Positions 58,768-64,000 of a stretch of DNA of 64,000 nucleotides are shown here, in pieces; the stretch's first letter is position 1, and every line of letters begins with the position of its first letter. Source of the DNA: JAJTHC01 sp044358835 (GTDB lineage Bacteria > Cyanobacteriota > Vampirovibrionia > Vampirovibrionales > JAJTHC01); contig JBIKNF010000001.1 in NCBI GenBank assembly GCA_044358835.1, positions 62,001 through 126,000 on the forward strand, read 5' to 3'. Both the position numbers and the translations under genes were made by a program. The notes beneath the pieces are model-generated. The model was not told the DNA's origin and ran no database searches. It worked only from the letters and a program-made list of their open reading frames with translations.

Positions 58768-59155
58768 ATCGTAAGTTCACCGTAGGTTAACCATAACCAG
58801 TTGCCCTCAATGTATAGTGTTCGAGAGATAAAACGGTCTATGGTCTCTTCGTTGTCGCTACGATTTTTTTGCTTGGTTATGTACGTCTGTGTACACGCCC
58901 GCACAAAAAAATCTAGGCTTCTAGAATAGCCTCATCGCCTGTTTCATCTCTCGAATACTATAACACAAAATCGATCCGCAAGTCATGCCCCATCTTCAAG
59001 TGTTGGGGAAGCGGGGGGGGAATACACAAAACCCCCATTTTGTTATATTTCGTTACATGCTAAGCGATTTATAAAGAGGACTAGAAAAAATAGGGGGTTT
59101 TAGTTACAATGGTGAATGTCATCATGTGTTAGTCTCATTCACAGGAGTCCCATCC
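58768..59155. other. Intergenic region between HAD gene and apt
   Basis: About 390 bases without a gene. Its main content is the complete 150-bp palindromic element (58813-58962). The rest, 58963-59155, is the apt leader with AGGAG before the GTG start; no clear promoter hexamers were picked out. Confidence 0.55.
58813..58962. mobile_element. 150-bp palindromic element with 17-bp terminal inverted repeats (MITE/REP-like)
   Basis: Left end TATAGTGTTCGAGAGAT and right end ATCTCTCGAATACTATA are inverted repeats with one mismatch. Inside are GATTTTTTTG/CAAAAAAATC and TGTAC/GTACA, nested so that the whole element can fold into one long hairpin. The element contains no ORF. Half copies and single ends occur elsewhere in the window (10213, 15645, 29232, 53936, 55337, 57086). 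The outer TA may be a target duplication. Non-autonomous transposition is inferred. Confidence 0.75.
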
Positions 59156-59686
59156 GTGTCCAACAGCACTTTACAGCATTTGTCCGACGCTGTTCGTAAC
59201 ATTCCAGACTACCCCAAACCTGGTATTCTCTTTAAAGACGTCACCCCGCTTATGAAAGATCCCGCGCTGTTTTCAGACGTGTTAGATCAACTCGTTGAAC
59301 GCTTAAAGCCCTATCGCCCTGATTATATTTTAGGGGTTGAAGCCCGAGGCTTTATTTTTGGCGCGCCTTTGGCAGACAGACTTAAAATCGGCTTTATTCC
59401 CGTTCGTAAAAAAGGCAAGCTCCCTGCGGAAACGTACTCCTATTCCTACGCCCTAGAATACGGCATTGACACCATTGAAATGCACAAAGACGCCCTTGAA
59501 AAGCATCATCGCGTGATTGTTTTAGACGACCTACTGGGTACAGGAGGCACTGCGGCGGCGGCGGCCGAGCTGGTGAAGAATGTGGGAGCTGAAGTGGTGG
59601 CCTATGGTTTTGTGATTGAACTGGATTTTTTAAACGGACGCCAATTATTAGGCAACGTCCCTGTTGAATCATTATTACACTATTAA
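59156..59686 (+). CDS. apt: Adenine phosphoribosyltransferase
   Basis: Salvages adenine with PRPP to AMP. About 176 aa: IPDYPKPGILFKDVTPLMKD at the N-terminus, ILGVEARGFIFGAPLA, the flexible loop FIPVRKKGKLPAETYSY, and the PRPP loop VIVLDDLLGTGGTAAAAAEL. I choose the GTG at 59156, which has AGGAG at eight bases; the longer frame begins with another GTG at 59126 and adds ten residues. purD at 39.3 kb belongs to the de novo branch of the same pathway. Confidence 0.95.
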   Translation: MSNSTLQHLSDAVRNIPDYPKPGILFKDVTPLMKDPALFSDVLDQLVERLKPYRPDYILGVEARGFIFGAPLADRLKIGFIPVRKKGKLPAETYSYSYALEYGIDTIEMHKDALEKHHRVIVLDDLLGTGGTAAAAAELVKNVGAEVVAYGFVIELDFLNGRQLLGNVPVESLLHY

Positions 59687-59708
59687 GCCATTCTATTAAG
59701 CCACACGC

Positions 59709-59742
59709 TTAAGCACCCCCTTCTATAAACGGGTATGCTTAA
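59709..59742 (+). terminator. Possible terminator after apt
   Basis: TTAAGCA and TGCTTAA are inverted, with CCC/GGG pairing inside, 20 bases after the apt stop codon. It is followed by A residues, not T, so termination is uncertain. Confidence 0.4.
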
Positions 59743-59782
59743 AAAGGCCCCCTGTGCTGAATCCACAAAGGAACACCCCGTG

Positions 59783-60166
59783 ATGATGAATACACTCCCT
59801 GAACAAGCAGAAGCCTTAAACGTATTTGGCCAACCTTTGGTGGCTTGTTGTATGGACCCCGTCACAGGATTTTGGCGAGACGGCCATTGCAATACTGGCC
59901 CTGCGGATGCTGGGGTGCATACGGTGTGTGTCATCGTGACCGATGACTTCTTGACGTATTCCAAAGAAGTGGGCAATGATTTAAGTACGTCCATGCCTGA
60001 ATATGGCTTTCAGGGGCTTAAGCACGGCGATGCGTGGAGCTTGTGTGCCAGTCGCTGGGTGGATGCCTACCACCACGGCAAAGCCCCTCGCGTGAAACTA
60101 GACGCCACGCACCAGAAGATGCTTGATTACGTCCCTTTGGCGGTGTTGCAGGAGTTTTCTTTGTAG
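59783..60166 (+). CDS. DUF2237 family protein
   Basis: About 127 aa, a close match to the DUF2237 pattern: NVFGQPLVACCMDPVTGFWR, DGHCNTGPADAGVHTVCVIV, GNDLSTSMPEYGFQGLKHGD, WSLCASRWVDAYHHGKAPRV. Several Cys residues are conserved. The family is widespread and uncharacterised. ATG at 59783 is used with AAAGGA ten bases ahead; a GTG one codon upstream is also possible. Convergent with the TPR gene, two bases between stops. Confidence 0.85.
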   Translation: MMNTLPEQAEALNVFGQPLVACCMDPVTGFWRDGHCNTGPADAGVHTVCVIVTDDFLTYSKEVGNDLSTSMPEYGFQGLKHGDAWSLCASRWVDAYHHGKAPRVKLDATHQKMLDYVPLAVLQEFSL

Positions 60167-60168
60167 GT

Positions 60169-62340
60169 TTACTGTAAGGGTAAGCGTCCTGATTTAGCCG
60201 AAGAAGCATCAGGCTTTGTTGCAACAGGCTTTAGGGGTGTTTCCGCAGAAGGGGTACTCGACAGGCGCTTTAATTTGGCTTGCACCTTTTCTTTGCTCAG
60301 CGGCGGTAAATCCACCGCCCGATTTAAATACTCCTGAAAGTATTCTATGGCTTTGGCGTTGTGTTGACTACTTTCTTCCACCAAGCCTAAGGTGTAAAAG
60401 GCTTGCACAACAGGAGCCTCTCCTTCAATGGCTTGGAGTAAAGTGGTTCGTGCTTTGCCGTAGTTTTTTTGGGCCAAGTACACAGAACCTAAATTATAAG
60501 AAGCCAAAGCATTTTGGGCATCAAGCTTGAGGGCTTGCTGATAGGCTTGTTCTGCTTGAGGGTACAGCTTTTTTTCATGGTAAAGCGAACCCAGTGCCAA
60601 CCAGCCTTCGGTGCTTAAGGCCTTGGGCTTAGCGCTTAAAGCAGACGCCTTCAAAGATTCCAGCAAAGGCAAGGCCTCTGCTTTTCGATTCAATTCAATA
60701 AAGGCACTGGCCTTGTAAAACGTGGCCTTATACTTGGCCTCTTCGGCCACATTGGGTTGCTTTAGCACGTTGTCTAACAACGCAATCGCTTTATGCGGAT
60801 CCGATTCCTTCCATAAACTCGCCAAGTTCAACCCTGCTTCGATATTGCTGGGTTCTTGCGCCAAGGCTTCTTCATACAGGGCAATGGCTTCGGCGTTGTA
60901 CTGATGTTCCAAGTACAAGGCCCCCAGTTCAAGGCGTAATTCTTGCAAATCATTCGTCGATTGAGCAAAAGGCTTGGCTTGCACCAACCAGTTTTTGGCC
61001 GATTCAAAGTCTTGCCCTTCACCGGCCAACTGCCCTTTTTTCATAAAAATATGGTAGACGTCCTTTTTAATGGACGTGGTTTCGGCGAGGTCTAAGGTAT
61101 TGCTGGCTAAAAGATCTTGAAACACATCCAACGCTTTTTGCAATTGCCCGGATTGATACAAGGCCACCCCCAAGTTTTGTTGAAGGGTGCGGTAATTTTC
61201 TTCCGTTTTTGGGGTGGCGTTCAACACGTTTTCATATAAATCGGCCGCCATTTTATACTCATTGGTTTTTAAGGCGGCAAAGGCTTGTTGTGTAGAAAGT
61301 TCAAGGGTTTGTTCTTGATTGAGTTTTTCTTGAGTCAAGAGTTGTTGAGCCACGTTTTTAGCTGTGACATAACTGCCTTGACGGTTTAACCAGGACACTT
61401 GCGTTACCCGAGCGTTGACATCGCTGGGGTTTAACGTCAAATAACGGGTCAGGTATTTTAAGGCGTCTGTGTATTGATTTTGCTTGGCGCTTAAAAACGC
61501 GAGTCGATACTGAAAATTGGCATCTTCAGGGTTGCTTTCCGCCGCGACTTTTAAGTCCTTAATGGCAATGGAAAGATTGCCCAACGCTTCATGGGCCACG
61601 GATTGTAAATTGGCCACTTCTGTACTATAGCGACCGTTTTCTGTCGCTGAAGCCAGTTCTGCCAAAGCACTCTTTGGATCGTTTAAGCGCAAGTAGGCTT
61701 TTGCCAAGACGGCTTCATCTTTATACAGGGCGGGGGCTTCTTTTTTCACATAAAGCAAGTGTTCAATGGCGAGTTGGGCCTGTTCAGGGCGTGTGCTTGC
61801 TACTGCAAAGCGAGCCAACTGGGTATGGGCTTCAAAATCACGCGGGGCTTGATCGAGATAGGCCTCATATTTAGCGATGGCTAAATCATACTTTTTTTGA
61901 AAGCCTAATAAGCGCGCCAGCCGAGATTCCACATAGGTGTAAGAAGGATTTTTTTGCTGGCTTACTTCATAGTTGTATTGAGCCGAAGGATAGTCCTGCT
62001 TCTGTTCATACAGGGTTCCTAAACTAAAATAAATGGCCGGGTCTTTGGCATCCAGTTGTGCGGCCCTGTCATAGGCTTGAATGGCTTGATCCACCAAGCC
62101 TTGTTTTTGGTAAATTTCCCCCAGCGTAATGTATAACAGCGGGTCATATGAATCAAAGGTAATGGCTTGGCGAATGTCTGATTCGGCTTGTGGGTATCGC
62201 CCTTCAGCAATGGCGTTGCGAGCCTTTTGATGCCATTCTAAGGCCGCAGGGGAAAGGGCCCAAACTTCTGCGGGTAGGAACAACAGCGTCGCTAAAAAAA
62301 GCCACGTCAAAAAAGGCAAAGAAACACGAGCGATGAGCAT
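60169..62340 (-). CDS. Exported TPR-repeat protein
   Basis: About 723 aa. N-terminal signal segment (LPFLTWLFLATLLFLPAEVWA), then at least fifteen TPR units nearly end to end, e.g. AESDIRQAITFDSYDPLLYI, AIQAYDRAAQLDAKDPAIYF, AIALYEEALAQEPSNIEAGL, AEQAYQQALKLDAQNALASY. A Ser/Thr/Pro/Lys tail closes it. It is likely periplasmic or membrane-anchored and serves as an assembly scaffold. ATG at 62340 is favoured, with AAGGGGGA ahead; a TTG at 62364 starts the longer frame. Divergent from murC. Confidence 0.85.
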   Translation of the reverse strand: MLIARVSLPFLTWLFLATLLFLPAEVWALSPAALEWHQKARNAIAEGRYPQAESDIRQAITFDSYDPLLYITLGEIYQKQGLVDQAIQAYDRAAQLDAKDPAIYFSLGTLYEQKQDYPSAQYNYEVSQQKNPSYTYVESRLARLLGFQKKYDLAIAKYEAYLDQAPRDFEAHTQLARFAVASTRPEQAQLAIEHLLYVKKEAPALYKDEAVLAKAYLRLNDPKSALAELASATENGRYSTEVANLQSVAHEALGNLSIAIKDLKVAAESNPEDANFQYRLAFLSAKQNQYTDALKYLTRYLTLNPSDVNARVTQVSWLNRQGSYVTAKNVAQQLLTQEKLNQEQTLELSTQQAFAALKTNEYKMAADLYENVLNATPKTEENYRTLQQNLGVALYQSGQLQKALDVFQDLLASNTLDLAETTSIKKDVYHIFMKKGQLAGEGQDFESAKNWLVQAKPFAQSTNDLQELRLELGALYLEHQYNAEAIALYEEALAQEPSNIEAGLNLASLWKESDPHKAIALLDNVLKQPNVAEEAKYKATFYKASAFIELNRKAEALPLLESLKASALSAKPKALSTEGWLALGSLYHEKKLYPQAEQAYQQALKLDAQNALASYNLGSVYLAQKNYGKARTTLLQAIEGEAPVVQAFYTLGLVEESSQHNAKAIEYFQEYLNRAVDLPPLSKEKVQAKLKRLSSTPSAETPLKPVATKPDASSAKSGRLPLQ

Positions 62341-62501
62341 GGCACAATTCCCCCTTATCATCAAAACAAACGAGCCCCCTTATTATAGATTCCGTGGGCG
62401 TTTTTGGCTAGCGATTTTTGTTTTCCACGGCTTGCTAGAAGATTATGGCATTTCATGCTACAATAAAGCTGTTTTCACTTGCCCAGAAAGACGTTTAACG
62501 C

Positions 62502-64000
62502 ATGCCCTTGATTGAAAATAATACGCTGGATCAATGGCTTTTTGCCGAAGAAAGCCTTAGCCCCCTTGACGCTTTAAGGCTCGATGACGTGCTTAAAACG
62601 CGTCCGCCGTTTTATTTTGTGGGCATTGGCGGGGCGGGGATGAGTGCGTTAGCCTTAGCCTTACACGCCAAGGGGTTTGACGTTTCAGGCAGTGATGTCA
62701 CGACTTCTAGCACCACACGGCGACTTCAAGAAACAGGCGTCACGGTGTTTCAAGGCCATCAGGCAGGGCAAGTGCCTAAACAGGCGGTGGTGGTGCTTTC
62801 AACCGCCATTGACGAAAAAAACCCCGAAGTACAACAAGCCTTGGCTCGCCAACAGCCGTTGTGGCATCGCTCGCAAGTTTTACAAGGCTTAATGCATAGC
62901 CCTTGCCTAGGTAGTAGCATCAGCATCGGTCTTACAGGCACTCATGGTAAAACCACGCTCACGGGCTTGATGGACAGCGTCTTACTTCAGGCGAAGTTTC
63001 CCGCACTCACCTTGGCAGGCGGGAAACTGCCACAATTGGGGCAAAACCTTCGTTTAACAGAAGGAGCCACCACCTGTGTGGCGGAATTAGATGAAAGCGA
63101 CGGCACTATTTTACGCTATGCCCCTACCTTTACCATTTTAGCCAACTTGGAATTGGATCATGCAGATCACTACACCGACGGCCTAACGCACTTGCTCAAC
63201 ACCTTTGAACGTTTTTTTAGCCAACTAACGCGTTTTAGCGAACGCCACATGGCTCCCACCCCGTCGATTATTTTAAACGGCCAGTGTGAAAATACCCTAA
63301 AAATCATTCATGCCTTGCCTGAAGACGTTCATCGTTTTTGGATTTTTGATGACAAAAATCGTGCGGATGACTTTAAAGAAATAGGCACACGCTACTTGAT
63401 TCAAACACAAGCGGAAGGCTTTTCTTTAAGCGTCAAAACGGCGGAAACGTGGGAACCTATCGAAAGCCCTACAAACGAACCACTTCGCCTCTCGATTCCT
63501 GGGCATCACAACGTCTGGAATGCGTCTATGGTGGCGGTGGTGGCGCTTCAGCTGGGAATTGCGATGGGGGATGTCGCGAAAGGACTTGAGGCCTTTACAG
63601 GCATGGGCAGACGCTTTGAACTAGTTGGGCACTATAAAAACGCGCGATGGATCGATGATTACGCCCACCACCCCACCGAAGTAAACGTCACCTTACAAGC
63701 CAGTCGTCAATACATGCAACGCCTTGGACTAACAGGCAAGCTTATTGCCTGTTTTCAACCCCACCGATACACCCGCCTTCAAGCCTTGTGGGACGGCTTT
63801 CTGGACGCCTTTAAAGAAGCAGATGTCGTCTATATTTTAGACACCTTTCACGCCTTTGAAGCGCCTATTACAGGCATTGACAGCCCCCATTTTGTCGACG
63901 CCTTAAAAGCCAAGTTCCCTCAGCAAACAATCGCTTACGCCCCTGATGTGGCGACCTTACAAGCCACCTTGGCTGAAACCGTTCACGCGCAAGATGTGGT
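62502..64000 (+). CDS. murC: UDP-N-acetylmuramate-L-alanine ligase (5' part, runs off the window)
   Basis: First amino acid addition to UDP-MurNAc. From ATG 62502 the frame stays open to the window end, about 499 codons, so it is not closed by a stop here. Visible: FYFVGIGGAGMSALALALHA (N-terminal Rossmann motif), the P-loop LTGTHGKTTLTGLM, ELDESDGTIL, LANLELDHADHYTD, IPGHHNVWNASMVAVVAL, and WIDDYAHHPTEVNVTL, then FQPHRYTRL. The ligase is close to full length already, so a fusion to the next wall gene (e.g. murB) is possible but not shown. The ribosome site is weak (AGAAAGA). Confidence 0.93.
   Translation, partial: MPLIENNTLDQWLFAEESLSPLDALRLDDVLKTRPPFYFVGIGGAGMSALALALHAKGFDVSGSDVTTSSTTRRLQETGVTVFQGHQAGQVPKQAVVVLSTAIDEKNPEVQQALARQQPLWHRSQVLQGLMHSPCLGSSISIGLTGTHGKTTLTGLMDSVLLQAKFPALTLAGGKLPQLGQNLRLTEGATTCVAELDESDGTILRYAPTFTILANLELDHADHYTDGLTHLLNTFERFFSQLTRFSERHMAPTPSIILNGQCENTLKIIHALPEDVHRFWIFDDKNRADDFKEIGTRYLIQTQAEGFSLSVKTAETWEPIESPTNEPLRLSIPGHHNVWNASMVAVVALQLGIAMGDVAKGLEAFTGMGRRFELVGHYKNARWIDDYAHHPTEVNVTLQASRQYMQRLGLTGKLIACFQPHRYTRLQALWDGFLDAFKEADVVYILDTFHAFEAPITGIDSPHFVDALKAKFPQQTIAYAPDVATLQATLAETVHAQDV

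Overview
The window reads as a stretch of bacterial chromosome from a Gram-negative, flagellated, non-photosynthetic relative of the Cyanobacteria, most likely Vampirovibrionia/Melainabacteria. Pointers are a plant/cyanobacterial-type ferredoxin-NADP+ reductase ending in KRWHIEVY, a ClpC-type (UVR-containing) Hsp100 ATPase, a DUF4330 protein, lipopolysaccharide genes (kdsB, heptose-7-phosphate kinase), a flagellar rod-family gene, and no photosystem or rRNA gene in view. The lineage call is inference from gene content only.

Layout. 1-5.1 kb: a BlaI/MecI-type repressor converges on a minus-strand run (zinc-ribbon/Gly-Arg-rich protein, secE, nusG, gpmI). 5.1-10.2 kb: a PHP phosphoesterase, a lytic transglycosylase, murQ and ribosomal protein S1. 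10.2-16.7 kb: lineage-specific large proteins and an asparaginase II. 16.7-25.6 kb (minus): rpmF-plsX-fabH-fabD-fabG-acpP-fabF, a complete type II fatty-acid initiation/elongation cluster, followed by a divergent UvrA. 25.9-33.8 kb: tRNA-Gln, enolase, exported proteins (DUF4139-like, Sel1), a probable orphan small RNA, an O-antigen ligase-like gene, DUF4330, a heptose kinase and a GNAT enzyme. 34-40.6 kb: clpC, an array of hairpins, rluD-like/lspA, purD. 40.7-45.7 kb: an AT-rich two-gene insert (DUF3800 protein plus a small partner) beside degenerate 22-bp tandem repeats, then ftsZ, xseB and kdsB. 46-54 kb: a plus-strand run ftsE-ftsX-STAS-FNR-glutamine amidotransferase-1323 aa degenerate cyclase/ATPase/TPR protein. 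54-64 kb: a pilin-like gene, ruvA, a flagellar rod protein, tRNA-His, a HAD phosphatase, apt, DUF2237, a large TPR protein and the 5' part of murC.

Most genes are housekeeping: envelope and septum (murQ, murC, ftsZ, ftsEX, lspA, kdsB), lipid synthesis, glycolysis (gpmI, eno), translation (S1, L32, two tRNAs) and protein quality control (clpC). Several core proteins carry unusual extensions (acidic N-terminus on NusG, acidic tail on L32).

The items most worth a second look are: (i) a family of 100-150 bp palindromic elements with terminal inverted repeats, with compensatory base changes between two copies and with partial copies at gene ends; (ii) a promoter-plus-terminator small RNA gene on the minus strand at 29.0-29.1 kb; (iii) the translationally coupled DUF3800 pair; (iv) a 1323 aa protein with a degenerate nucleotide-cyclase/STAND ATPase plan; (v) an acidic ~1000 aa protein ending in a PcrA/UvrD-type Tudor domain; (vi) a zinc-ribbon/RG-repeat/AT-hook protein next to secE-nusG.
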